Source: Adineta vaga
Taxonomy: Eukaryota; Rotifera
Assembly: GCA_021613535.1 (NCBI GenBank)
Contig: CP075494.1
Location: 15,376,001-15,440,000 of the forward strand
Length of the DNA: 64,000 nucleotides
Direction: 5' to 3'
The position numbers and the translations under genes are program-made. The notes beneath the pieces are model-generated. The model was not told the origin of the DNA, did not search any database, and was given only the letters and a program-made list of their open reading frames with translations. Positions within the stretch are counted from its first letter, which is position 1; the number at the start of each line of letters is the position of its first letter. Of the stretch, positions 1-10,912 are shown in pieces.

Positions 1-1
1 A

Positions 2-112
2 AGATGTATGTTATTGGTGAATAGGGTAATTGTTGAAGCACATGACTCCCAACAATTTATGGAGATCGTTGATGGTATTATCGAGCAAAGTGAACGAAAA
101 CTTTATGTTTAG
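2..112 (+). CDS. Nuclear receptor, 3' end only (partial at window edge)
   Basis: The first 112 bases are the last codons of a nuclear-receptor ligand-binding domain. They are nearly identical to the end of the complete receptor at 985-2215: the same segment, running from a Cys-Met-Leu-Leu-Val-Asn stretch to a Glu-rich C-terminus, with only a few differences, and a TAG stop at 110-112. The rest of the gene lies upstream of the window. The copy is evidence for a tandem array of closely related receptors in the same orientation. The frame is open as far as it can be seen, so the gene may be intact. Confidence 0.75.
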   Translation, partial: RCMLLVNRVIVEAHDSQQFMEIVDGIIEQSERKLYV

Positions 113-984
113 TTAGAAAAATAAAAGAGCAGATGTTCTTTATTCTATTTTGAATACGTTGTTTTAACGTAGATTTTGTTCTTTATTAGAGAATGAGTTT
201 ATTGAAGTTGACTATATTGATCGATGTTCATCACAAATTCATACTTGTAAACACTTGTCAGTTTTTAGGAAAGCGTATTCAATACTGAAGTCTTCTTTGA
301 AAAGATCAGTATAGCGCAGACAGATGTAAAGTCAATTCTCTAGTTTTCATTATATCAAAGAAAATGTACCTTCGTTTTATATCGACATTCATCTATCTTT
401 CTTATCAAGTAATAAATGACATATACAAATCGACATGAAATCATCTTTTTTTCGTTCATTCTTGTCTATTTAGGAGACATTATTTGGAATGATTCATCTT
501 CAAACCGATAAGACTTTGTCATACTATAGAATAAGTCGAATTTCGATATAATTTCACATCGATTAATCAGTAAAAATACAAACTAATAACTGATGTGATA
601 CAATACTTCGAAAAAACACTCTGTTAAATAAACTTTCCCAATATGACCCACTTGAATTTTCTAAACTAAATATTTACTTATCCAATATAAAATATTCTTC
701 TTACAAGCAAAGGATTTTCTCTGATCATCGTAAGATAAAAAATTCAATAATTTAACCTATTCCTTCGTATCATTGAGCAATATAATCTTTTCTCTCGGTA
801 GATAACTTTTCTGCTACAATAAAGGTCAAAAACATTTTCTTTTCCTATCCTGCATGTTCTTTCTTATTTATTTGTGCACTCAAACTAGAAGTATGTGCGT
901 CGTTTGCTTGAAGTGTTTTTCCTTCATAAATGGCGATTCTTTCCATTTTCTTAAATCCAAAATTTAGATTTGAATCTTTAATCA
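113..984. other. Intergenic spacer between two nuclear-receptor paralogues
   Basis: About 870 bp of AT-rich sequence with no convincing open frame. It holds the 3' flank of the truncated receptor and the promoter region of the next one. No repeat or RNA gene was recognised. Confidence 0.6.
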
Positions 985-2215
985 ATGTCATCGAATATTA
1001 TTCAACGGCAGAGAAGAACGTATCCATCTCAGTGTAGAATCTGTGGAGCATCTGCTCAATATTCATATTACGGCGCCATTGTTTGTCATTCATGTAAAGT
1101 ATTCTTTCGACGAAATATTCTTAATATCATAGTTAAGTTCGAACGAATAATCTTGGAATATTTTTGATTATTTATATTTATTTAGACAAAAAAGACATGT
1201 GATTTTGGAAATATATGTGAAATTAATCTGAATAATCGACATATTTGTTCACCATGTCGATTGGCTAAATGTTTAGCGATAGGAATGAAAAAAGAACTTA
1301 TTCGTGGTCCACAGTTATCATGTCATGAAAAACGTCAGAAGAAATATTCAACTAGTGATACAACTGTGGCAGCTCTTGTTACATTCACAAATAAATATCG
1401 ACAGAAACAGGTACGGATATTTGTTAATTAAATTCAATGGTTCCTATTTTAATATCTTGTGATTTTAGATTCCAACGTTAAATCTTCTTCAATCCGATCA
1501 ATCAATCTTATCCATCGAGCAATGGAATCTGCTTTCTAATTTAATTCATTCCTTTGATCAATATAGTGGATATTCATATGTACTTAGCTTTATTCAAGAA
1601 CAAAATACTTTACCTCTCAAACTAAGATACAGATATTCAGCAGTTAGCGAGTTTTTCACATCCATGATGAATCAAATTCAATGTGTTTTTGAAAAGAATC
1701 GTGATTTTTTATCTTTATCGACGAACGATCGAACGATACTACTTCGAATAACAGCTGAATATACATCAAGTATAGGTGGAATCTTTCTATTGTATCAAAG
1801 TCATTTATTCGATTATTCATTGTTCTATCAATCAACTCAGACTATCTTCTCATCAAATTCAACAGCTACAATAAAACGTGTCATTGGTCATCTTGATTCT
1901 GACGATACATTTATCAAACTAGTTCTTGCGATTCTAGCTTTTTCAACAACGAATTATACAATTTATTCAGGATCTATGTCTCACCTGATCGATAGTAATG
2001 CAATTCTTCCAACTCAAAATTTGTATACGGAAATCACATGGCGATATCTTTTACATAAATACAATCAAAATGAAGCTGTTATACGATTTATGAATGTTAT
2101 AAGATGTATGTTATTGGTGAATAAGGTAATTGTTGAAGCACATGACTCCCAACAATTCATGGAGATCGTTGATGATATTATCGAACAAAGTGAACAGAAA
2201 CTGCATATTTACTGA
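985..2215 (+). CDS. Nuclear hormone receptor (C4 zinc-finger DBD plus LBD)
   Basis: Ligand-type transcription factor that should bind DNA in the nucleus. I read three exons, 985-1131, 1186-1410 and 1469-2215, joined in frame by introns of 54 and 58 bp, giving about 372 residues. Zinc finger 1 begins at residue 17 (CRICG), with the P-box region CHSCKVFFRRN near 34-44. Finger 2, with a CSPCRLAKC core, follows in exon 2, then a basic hinge. The rest is a divergent helical ligand-binding domain with no clear AF-2 motif. The short DBD-first layout without a long A/B region fits the expanded divergent receptors of rotifers. The class and ligand cannot be assigned. Paralogues flank it on both sides, one partial and one decayed. 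Confidence 0.88.
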
Positions 2216-3738
2216 TAGATTCGTTGAATTAAATGTAAAAAAGAAAGAAAACCAGTTGTTTTATGATTTGTATAGAAAATGCAAATGATTATATTGTAAG
2301 AAAACAGAATTGTCGTATGTAGATCATGTCTTTACGAGAAAGATTGACTGGACCGAATAGTATTTTGTCAAAACTAGTTATCTACTTTCCATATTTATTT
2401 TTCAGGTGAAGAAATCTCTCGCATATCAAATTTATTAATTATCCAAGCAATCAGTTATCTTTTTAATAAATTTTTGTGCAAAATCTCTCTTCAGTTCTAT
2501 TATGAAGATCAAATAAGAACTTTGTTATAATAATCATTTTAGTTCTTCCTTTTGAAAATAACGATTAAATACTTCCTCTGTGTTTATTTATATTCAAAGT
2601 CAAAATCAATGTTTTCTCTTTTACATAAAAAAATGATCGTATTTAGAATAAATTGGATATTCAATCAGCACCCTTCATTCATCATAACATTTGAATGAAG
2701 AAAAACTGGAAATAATGAATAGAATATATTCATCAATGAAAAAAAAATAACATTTTTCTTTTCTTTAGAGTACACTTATATACGTTCGATCGATCCTCGA
2801 GTCTTTCTATGGATGTGAAATGTTTTCTTAACTTTGCCTCTTCCTCACATGTGAAAAGGATGTCTTACTGTTCTGTCGATTCAGTCCTTTTCTATATATA
2901 TACATTTACTATACTTTGTTCTTTAAGCTTCTCCTTCCAGGTCAAAAATCTATTTTTTTTCCTAGAGCATTTAATGTTCTTGAAATTTTTACTGAATATG
3001 TATTTGATCTTAGAGAGGTTTTAATAAAAATACTCAGCTCATAATATTGAGTTTTGACAGAGTTATCGTAATATTAAGGAACAAAAAGTAGGTGTTCGTG
3101 TGTCAAAGATTTTTTTACAATTATAATGATATGGATCTTGGAATAGCGTCAAAATGTACAGAAAACGTGTTGCCACAACCTAACAAAGCCGGTTTTTCCA
3201 TAAACAATTGAATTGAAAGAAATTCTGGCTCCATTAGACTATGTTGAGCTTGAACTTCATCTAAAAACCTTCCTGAGCGTTCTGGTATTTAAAAAGACGG
3301 AGAAATCTGTCACACTGTAGTTTTCAAAAACATTTTGTCTTTGGTATCTGCAAATGCAGCTGAAAAACTTTTGTAAAACCGATAAATCGTAGCGCAATGA
3401 AAAGTAAAGATTATAAGCTATCTAACCATGTGTCGATCTTAAAATTGATTTTCTTTTACCCCGGGGCAAGGAGGAGGCTTAATAGGTCGATTCGTATCTA
3501 GTTGTGAAAACTTCGAATGAAAACCTGACGATTTCCTATTAGATTAATGAAATGTTTTACAAGTGAAATGTGTGTTGAAATGATTCGAAAAGATCAGGAG
3601 AATAAATCGAACAATGCATATTTCAATAAATGAGAACAGGTAAAAATCTTATTCAGGACGAACGAATCAAAGGTTTCGTTGTCTCGTTGAAATAAGTTCG
3701 ATAACATATATTTCTTCTTTTAGATTCTTATAACGAAA
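2216..3738. other. Intergenic region between receptor copy and relic
   Basis: About 1.5 kb without a supportable gene. Short open frames here (for example near 2809-3024) have no recognisable domain and a composition like the surrounding non-coding DNA. A small GC-rich patch (about 3459-3480) is the only compositional irregularity noticed. Confidence 0.55.
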
Positions 3739-4095
3739 TCAATCTTAACCTTCGAACAACTTGTGAATATATATCAACCATTAGTGTGACATTTCTTCTA
3801 AATAAATTGTTGAAGAATATGAAATCTGCAATGAATGTATCAATTAATCCTCGCCATGCGCTCATCTTTCCAACGACGAGTTACAAAATGTCATTTGGAT
3901 ATTGTGAATGCGAGAAGAATTCTTCTAGTACAAGAGATGTATATGGAAATCATATGGAGACATCCTTTACATAAATATAATCAAGCGGTGAGATGTTCTA
4001 AAAATGTAATAAGATGTCTACTATTGATGCACATGAATCAAAATGATTTATAAAGATTACTGATCGTGTTAGGAATAAAATCGAGACAAAACAGA
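3739..4095 (+). pseudogene. Nuclear receptor relic (decayed LBD fragment)
   Basis: Translated pieces align with the ligand-binding domain of the receptor at 985-2215. An N-terminal piece reads like its EYTSSIGGIFLL segment (here EYISTISVTFLL), and a downstream piece reads EIIWRHPLHKYNQ followed by NVIRCLLL, matching EITWRYLLHKYNQ and NVIRCMLL. The pieces lie in different frames, are separated by deletions and run into stops, and no DNA-binding domain remains nearby. It is a dead third copy of the array, in the same orientation as the other two. Confidence 0.7.
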
Positions 4096-4185
4096 GATAC
4101 AAATGAATTGAATTAGTTATATCTATTGATGTTAAATATTGTATGTATAAAAAAAAGTGACAAATAGTTCATAAACAGGATTATA

Positions 4186-6823
4186 CTATGCTTCGGAAAC
4201 AGTATTCAATTCAATACTACCGGAAGATTCTCCACCATGACTCAAATCCGTAAATGGATCTAAAATACCACCGAGTACACCAGTGGATCTTCTTATCCAA
4301 ACAACAGTGACAATGAATGCAATCCAGACAATAGGAATAACCGTTGCCATTACGATAATATGACTTTTTTCACGTGGAAGAACGGTCTCGTACGAAGAAA
4401 TAACGATATTTTCGATAACAGAGGTGGTACTAATTGATGAAGTTGATGATGATGATGAAGTTGAAGTAGATGTAATGATCGGGGTTGTTGAGGTCTATTC
4501 GAGAGAAATTCAATAACAATTGAATATTCTTTGATTAAGCATATTTTTCATCGATACAAAGTTACAGTTTGAAAGAAGTTACTTACGATAATGGTTGATG
4601 TTTGAACGGTTTGTGTCGTTATTGTTGTAGTTGTACTAAACAATAAAATGGTAAAAGATTGATAGAAAATCGTTTTTGTATAGTTTCAACACTTACGTAG
4701 TTGTAGTAGAACTTGAAGAGGATAATGTTGTTACCGTTGAAGTGATCTATGAAAGAAAATTAATTCAAGATCAAAATGATTTTGATCAAATGAAAATGTG
4801 ATGCTATCAGGTCTTTTAGAATTTACAAGACTGGTTTTGAATTGTAGATCTTTAAAACAGACACGAACTAAGCTCGAATGACAGCTGAGGAAAAATTGTG
4901 ATATGAAAATCAAATGATAATTCTGCTGAGCAAAATAATATATAGATTTATCCTACCGATGTTGTTGTAGTTGTTATCGTTGGTGATTGAGTAGTTACTA
5001 TTGGTTCAACGGATGTAATAAGCATAGTAGTTTGATCTGTTTTTTGAGTTGTCTGGACTGTACTTGACATTGTCGTCGTCGTTGTCGTTAATTCAGTTGT
5101 AGTAGTAGTACTTGTTGTTGTCTGCTCCGTAGTCTCTTCAGTTGTTGTTGTGGTGGTAGTAGTAGTTGTTGTTGTCGTCGGTTCTGTGGTCACTTCAGTT
5201 GTTGTTGTGGTGGTGGTGGTTGTTGTTGTTGTTGTCGGTTCTGTGGTCTCTTCAGTTGTTGTTGTGGTGGTGGTAGTAGTAGTTGTTGTTGTCGTCGGTT
5301 CTGTGGTCTCTTCAGTTGTTGTTGTGGTGGTGGTAGTAGTAGTTGTTGTTGTCGTCGATTCTGTGGTCTCTTCAGTTGTTGTTGTGGTGGTGGTGGTAGT
5401 AGTAGTTGTTGTTGTCGGTTCTGTGGTCTCTTCAGTTGTTGTTGTGGTGGTGGTAGTAGTAGTTGTTGTTGTCGTCGATTCTGTGGTCTCTTCAGTTGTT
5501 GTTGTTGTGGTGGTGGTGGTGGTTGTTGTTGCCTGCTCCGTAGTCTCTTCAGTTGTTGTTGTGGTGGTAGTAGTAGTTGTTGTTGTTGTCGGTTCTGTGG
5601 TCTCTTCAGTTGTTGTTGTGGTGGTGGTGGTTGTTGTTGTTGTTGTCGGTTCTGTGGTCTCTTCAGCTGTTGTTGTAGTGGTGGTGGTGGTGGTTGTTGT
5701 TGTTGTCGGTTCTGTGGTCTCTTCAGTTGTTGTTGTGGTGGTGGTAGTAGTAGTTGTTGTCGTCGGTTCTGTAGTCTCTTCAGTTGTTGTTGTTGTGGTG
5801 GTGGTAGTAGTAGTGGTTGTAGTTGACGATGAACTAGTCGTAACAGGTGTGCTTCCTATATAGTATTAGCTCACAATTCTATGTCTCATTCTATTTCATT
5901 ATCATACCGCAATTTCCTTGTACAATTGATATTTCATCAAAACCAATATTAGGAAATTGACTTCCAGACGTTCTCTGCACTTCAAAAAAGATCTTGACGA
6001 AAAACAAGAGAACGATATGAAAATACATCTATCTCAAAGATTTCAATACTTTATAATTTGTCGCTTGAGCATTGAATTGAACTGTTCGCAGTATCCATCC
6101 ATTAAATGGACTACTTGTCACCGAATCAATAATTTCACTTGCACCATCTGTTTCTTCTTTTCGTACATTGACAACTTTCTCCGTTAGATTAGCCATATAA
6201 TAATAATAATATAAACATTGTTCATTCATACCATTGATTCCACCAGTATCAGTCTTTAGTTGATAGATCTTTTTATCATTATTCAATAATAAAACATTAC
6301 CATATTTACCTTGAAAACATATTCGATATGAAGAAAATGATCTGATTAAAAAGGAGAAAAGGTTTTACCATCTCTACATCGACTATTTGAATCACTTGGT
6401 GTTGGACAGTAATTTCTATTGCAAAAGTACATATCCCAAGTATAAGCATTTACTTTATAGGGTAATGTACAGTTCTCTCCATTCTGTGTTGATTTTACTA
6501 TGTGAAAAGAAAAGAATATGATGAAATAATCTTGTGAATGAAAAGAAGGAAGATTGATCAATCTTACAACTTGATGAAACATCTGATAAAGCTCCATTAG
6601 GTGGTGTAGTGCCTATAAATCCTGCACTTGCAACAAGAGAAATGGTTGTTGTAAAACAATTCTCATTAAGTGCATCAAAATTGCATTGATATAGGATTTG
6701 TGAATGAACTGATGATATTAGAATGAAAACTGAAAGGAATATTATTGATTGATTTGATTTGATTTGAGAGGATCGATGAATAAAGATCTTACCAAAAAAA
6801 AGAAGAGTGAAACATTGCCACAT
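4186..6823 (-). CDS. MAM-domain, Thr-rich mucin-like type I membrane protein
   Basis: Likely cell-surface or cuticle-associated glycoprotein. The first exon (6793-6823) supplies MWQCFTLLFF and splices to VFILISSVHSQ, making a clean signal peptide. A MAM domain follows over about residues 24-170. It starts at a CNFD motif, includes NGW and WDM elements, and ends with the family-typical GFDEISIVQGNC. The next part is a long O-glycosylation-type stalk almost entirely of Thr with TEETTE(P/S/Q) punctuation, encoded by a minisatellite. Three short Thr/Ser exons follow, then a single hydrophobic helix (about IIVMATVIPIVWIAFIVTVV) and a short cytoplasmic tail. At least eight exons are inferred, all with short introns. 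The number of stalk repeats probably varies between alleles. Confidence 0.78.
5090..5840. repeat. Coding minisatellite (about 60 bp unit, Thr stalk)
   Basis: Roughly 11 imperfect copies of a unit of about 60 bp built from GTT/GTG/GTA triplets, punctuated by a conserved TCTGTGGTCTCTTCAG-like core. Read on the minus strand, each unit encodes a run of Thr followed by TEETTEP or a close variant. Unit lengths differ by multiples of three, so the frame is kept throughout. The plus-strand reading, poly-Val, is only a shadow. Confidence 0.9.
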
Positions 6824-7020
6824 CTCTTTGTATCGTAATGTAAAAGAGAACTTTCATCATATTTTGTTTTTTTGTTTTACCTGAGATAATATTTTATCTT
6901 CATTTCAAATAAACGAATGTCGTTTATTCATTCTATTTACTTATTATTTTCAAATAAAATGTAAATATTCATTTAATTAAAATACATCATAATGAATTTT
7001 TATCTTCTTATTTTATTCAT

Positions 7021-7050
7021 TAATTTTCTTTCCCTCTCTCTCTCTCTTTC
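7021..7050. repeat. CT-rich simple repeat
   Basis: A short CT microsatellite (CTCTCTCTCTCTCTCTTTC type) in the spacer downstream of the RPS21 stop codon. Nothing else was recognised between 6824 and 7156, apart from the flanking untranslated DNA of the two neighbouring genes. Confidence 0.8.
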
Positions 7051-7156
7051 TCGTATTCGAAAACAAATCAAGATAGAAAAAACAAAAGAAGAAAAACATG
7101 AGAGAGTAATACAAGAAAAAAACAATCCATCGATGATCTGATGAATATTCTTCATT

Positions 7157-7438
7157 TTATTTGCTATCTTTAAGATAAAAACCTTTGCCAATAAATCCAT
7201 CTCGTGTAGCCAATCGTACAATTGAATCATCACTTTCACCCATCATACGAATTGAACCACAAAGTGCATAAGTACGATTTTTGCCTGTCATACGACCTGT
7301 ATGTTCATCGACTTCAGCAATATCCAATTGAACAGCAGCATGATCTTTTGCTGCGATGATTTTATTACTTGCAGCACATTTACGTGGAACGTATAATTCG
7401 ATTTGCTCAGCTGTTGGAACAACGTCGGTACCTTGCAT
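7157..7438 (-). CDS. RPS21: 40S ribosomal protein S21 (eS21)
   Basis: Small-subunit ribosomal protein of 93 residues in a single coding exon. The diagnostic segments are plain: [11 protein letters not shown], then [16 protein letters not shown], a TGR motif, [21 protein letters not shown], and a short basic tail. The length is slightly above the usual 80-odd residues because the C-terminus is extended ([10 protein letters not shown]). It is a housekeeping gene lying between a mucin and a pentapeptide-repeat gene, with no functional link to either. A non-coding first exon upstream is possible but was not proven. Confidence 0.95.
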   Translation of the reverse strand: MQGTDVVPTAEQIELYVPRKCAASNKIIAAKDHAAVQLDIAEVDEHTGRMTGKNRTYALCGSIRMMGESDDSIVRLATRDGFIGKGFYLKDSK

Positions 7439-7766
7439 TCTGATGTTTGAACAAATTCACAAGAGATCTGAAAAGATACGAATTTCGTTTTCGATGTCAA
7501 ACATTCGAAATGACACTCGTGAATCAAAACATTCTTATTTTCGATAATTTAGAGGAAAATGATTGAGAAACAAAACGATTCTTTTATCTTTTCCATTGAG
7601 AATATTATAAATAAACAGAATCCATAGTTTACCGATGAATACGATCCTCCAATTAAACTATGGAATTTTTTCAAATAAAAAAAGAATCGTTTTTTTTTGT
7701 CAAAATTATCGAAAATATTTTTCATAGATTTAAATTTCATTAGATAAAAAAATCAAAATCAATCAT

Positions 7767-9264
7767 TCATTCATTCATCCATCCACGATATTGTTTATAA
7801 TCAAAATGTTGAATATAGAACTTCCATTCTGTATAAATATCTGCACTCGTTAAATACATATTCAAATAAAGATAATATGCATGACGAGGATAATCAGCAG
7901 TTATTTCATATTGAAGAAATGATTCAATTGTTCCACGAGTTCTACGAACAATCTTTCCAGATTCTAAACGAAAGGAAAATAAATTGATTTAATGATTTAG
8001 TATTACCTCGATGAATCATTTGTTTGCCGTTTTGATCGAAATATTCGAAATAAATTTGGCAATTTTGAATTTTCCCTTGAAAATACAACTGAAATAATGC
8101 TTCTTGTTTCAGAATTAAACTTTGATAAAGAAATAAAGGAATTCTATATTTCATTGTTGAATTATTTTTTAGAACAATAAAATGACATTTATCATTTAAT
8201 TGAATCGAATCTTCAGGATTGATATTCCATTTGAATAATTGACATTGATCTTGATGATAAATAAAACTTGTATTCTTTCCTTCACTTCCATCTGGCATTT
8301 TTGCCATGTTAAATGAAATACTATCTTGAATTTGTTCGTTCGTAATCATCGATTCAGTTAAATCTGCTAAAGATAAATCAATTAATGATAAATAGGAATT
8401 TGGAAATTGTGTACGAATTAAACGTGTTCGATAGAAATTCGCTTCACTTAAATCAACATTTCGAAATGAAGAATCAGTTAAATCGGCACCTTGAAAATCT
8501 GCCATCGTTAAATCAATTGAAACGAACGAAGCATTGATCATCAATGCGCCAGATAAGGAAAGATTTCTCATTGAAATGTAACTTAAATGAATTCCGATTA
8601 AATCTCCATCGGTTAAATCAAGACGTTGATTTTCATAATCTGTTCTGAGCATTTTCGATTCGTAAAGAAATTTGATTAAAAGAACTTTTCGTGAAGGATC
8701 AAGTTGACGTAAAACAGTGAGTGTCATCGGTCGAAGAATTGAATATAGCAGTGCTCGATTGAAAACATAATTTTTTTGTATTAAAAGTTTTGTTAAATCA
8801 CGAATATAATTTGTCAAAATTGTATCACGTTGTTTATTATCTGCAATGGATAAATCTTGATGACGACGTGCTTCGTTTAATTTGAATTCTTGGATTCGTC
8901 GTTGTTCATCTAGGTGACGTTGTTGTTGACGAAGTTGATCGGCTATCTCTAAATCTTTTTGTCGATTTTCTTTATTTAAACTGTATTGTTGAAGAGTAAT
9001 AACAATGGTAAATATACCGATCATAAAAGGAAGAAGAATTTTTGCAATGATTTTTAGTACTTTTCGAATCGATATGGAAAAACATTGAGAGTTTATTTGA
9101 GTATCGATTGAAGAATTTGATGGACGAACTGTATTGAATGAGAAAGGCTTAAAAAGAAGATTTATAGAACTCTCTTTTCTCATAGTTTTTATTAAAATTG
9201 CATAGACAATGTTAAATGTTTTACAGATGGTTTTTTTATCCGTTGATAAGAGTGTTTGTTTCAA
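7767..9264 (-). CDS. Membrane-anchored pentapeptide-repeat protein
   Basis: Two exons (about 7967-9264 and 7767-7925) join in frame, adding a C-terminal segment that ends at a TGA in 7767-7769. The order of regions is: a polar N-terminus; one transmembrane helix near residues 73-90 (ILLPFMIGIFTIVITL); a highly charged coiled-coil of about 50 residues rich in Arg, Gln and Glu; a helical linker; then roughly 10-12 pentapeptide repeats around residues 215-290 with the A(D/N)(L/F)xx pattern, such as DLSLSGAL, ADFQGADLTDSSF and DLSEANF; and a beta-rich tail. Pentapeptide repeats form a right-handed beta-helix. Similar proteins are common in bacteria and in bdelloids. The function is unknown. Confidence 0.82.
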
Positions 9265-10471
9265 TCTGTGAAATTAAATGGAAAATGTGTTGAAATATTG
9301 ATGATTTGCGTCATACAAATTAGCCGAAGATAGAATCATTTTCGGCAAGTATTATATTTGATTACAAAATGTAATAGAGGACTCGCTCAGATAGACGAAT
9401 ACAGAGTTCGTATTACGAGTATGTTATTTTGACTTGAACATATGGAAAAAGGAAAACATCTTCGGATAATACAAAACAACATGAAGTCTTTCTATACACA
9501 GATCACCTAAATACGTTCATAGAATACTTCCTCTTCTTCTTTTTTTTTCTATTCAATTATAAAAAATATCGTTCTTACCTAAGAATTACATATAGAAGGA
9601 TTTTTCTATCTACTATTTCAAGTGTTACTAATGCGATATAGATAGAATTCTCGATTACATAATCATTGATTTAATATTGATAGAAACTGTTTTTCAAGGA
9701 TAAGAATGTTATTTATAGGTAGAATTGTCTCATAATGAATAAGAACTTTTTGAACTGATTTCGATTTGCATCATTTACGTCGTTTTTCTTTTCAAATTCA
9801 ATTATCAATCGAATCCAAGTGCTCTTTTTCTTTATATATAAGGAAAAAAAGATGTATGTCGACTGTCTGTTGTTTTGTTCACACGATTGTCGATGGAGTA
9901 AACCATTGATCTAATCGAATGAATGTCTGGAAAAATTCGATTTTTCTTTTCTTTTCTTATTTCGCAAGTTCTATATAGACCGAAAGATTGGAATGAATGA
10001 ACAACGTTGTTACACCAGATGGTACTCGATAATGATCATCGTTCGTCAATGCTTTGAGAAGAGGAAAGAAAAACGACAAGAAAATCGGAGTAAGAAAAGA
10101 ATGAAAGAATTTCCCTGTAGTCGTCGTCATCTCAATCAAAGTGCAGATTTGACACTCTCCTCCCCCTTCGTTCATTTCTGTTAACATACAAAAAGAGGAA
10201 ATCATTTTCTTTTCTTTAGTAGAAACTAAATGGCAAATGAATGAATGAGTAGTGGAATATATCAGTAAATCAAGGTTACTGAGATGATCATTAGAAAACG
10301 TCTTTTCATTTCACATAGAGATTCTATTCGTTAATCTTTCTCAAAATAAAATAATTTAAAGCAATATGATTATTCATCGAACAGGTAAACTATCCAATGT
10401 GTATGGTAAACATCCGTTCATTCCGGGCATTTGTTTTATCTAATAACGTACATTAATCATCATTTTTAGAT
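9265..10471. other. Intergenic region
   Basis: About 1.2 kb separating two divergently oriented genes, so it should hold both promoters. A TATATATAAG-like stretch lies near 9833-9842. The open frames overlapping on both strands at 9957-10205 show no domain or splice structure and are not called. Confidence 0.5.
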
Positions 10472-10912
10472 ATGTTCAATTCCACTCATAACCATCATCA
10501 TGATGAAATTTATTACAATGAAGAGAACTTTTCATTTTCCTATGATGATGAACCATCGATTTCATTAAATCGTTCGTATTATGATGATTTATTTCTTAAC
10601 CTTAATCCTAAACTAACCAAAACATCATTTTTTTCTTTCTCAAGTCCATTTACTTATATATTTCTCATTATAATTTGTTATTTAATTTTAACAATTGTCT
10701 TATTAACATTCACTTTATACAAACAACGACAAACTGAAATGGAAAATTTCTATTTCGGAGATTCAGATGAAGATATCGAACAAGGAAAACGGCATTTTGC
10801 ATGGAAACAATTTCTTATTGGAAAAATTCGCAAAGGTGATATGCAACCTTTATTAAGCAATGATTTTGATCAACAAAGAAAAACAGACGCATTTCCAATT
10901 TATATTGTGTAA
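10472..10912 (+). CDS. Small single-pass membrane protein, unknown
   Basis: A predicted 146-residue protein in one exon. The N-terminal half (about residues 1-60) is polar, His/Tyr/Asp-rich and carries possible N-glycosylation sites (NST, NFS, NRS). One strong transmembrane helix follows at about 63-83 (YIFLIIICYLILTIVLLTFTL). A basic stop-transfer stretch and an acidic patch (GDSDEDIEQG) begin a cytoplasmic tail of about 60 residues. The size and layout (extracellular N-terminus, single helix, conserved-looking juxtamembrane tail) recall KCNE-type channel accessory subunits, but no diagnostic motif proves it. It does not look like an overlap artefact, because the codon composition and hydrophobic block are protein-like. 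Confidence 0.6.
   Translation: MFNSTHNHHHDEIYYNEENFSFSYDDEPSISLNRSYYDDLFLNLNPKLTKTSFFSFSSPFTYIFLIIICYLILTIVLLTFTLYKQRQTEMENFYFGDSDEDIEQGKRHFAWKQFLIGKIRKGDMQPLLSNDFDQQRKTDAFPIYIV

Noticed and set aside
5150-5863. Poly-valine open frame on the plus strand
   Set aside because: It is the antisense shadow of the Thr-rich minisatellite of the MAM mucin; no real protein has this composition.
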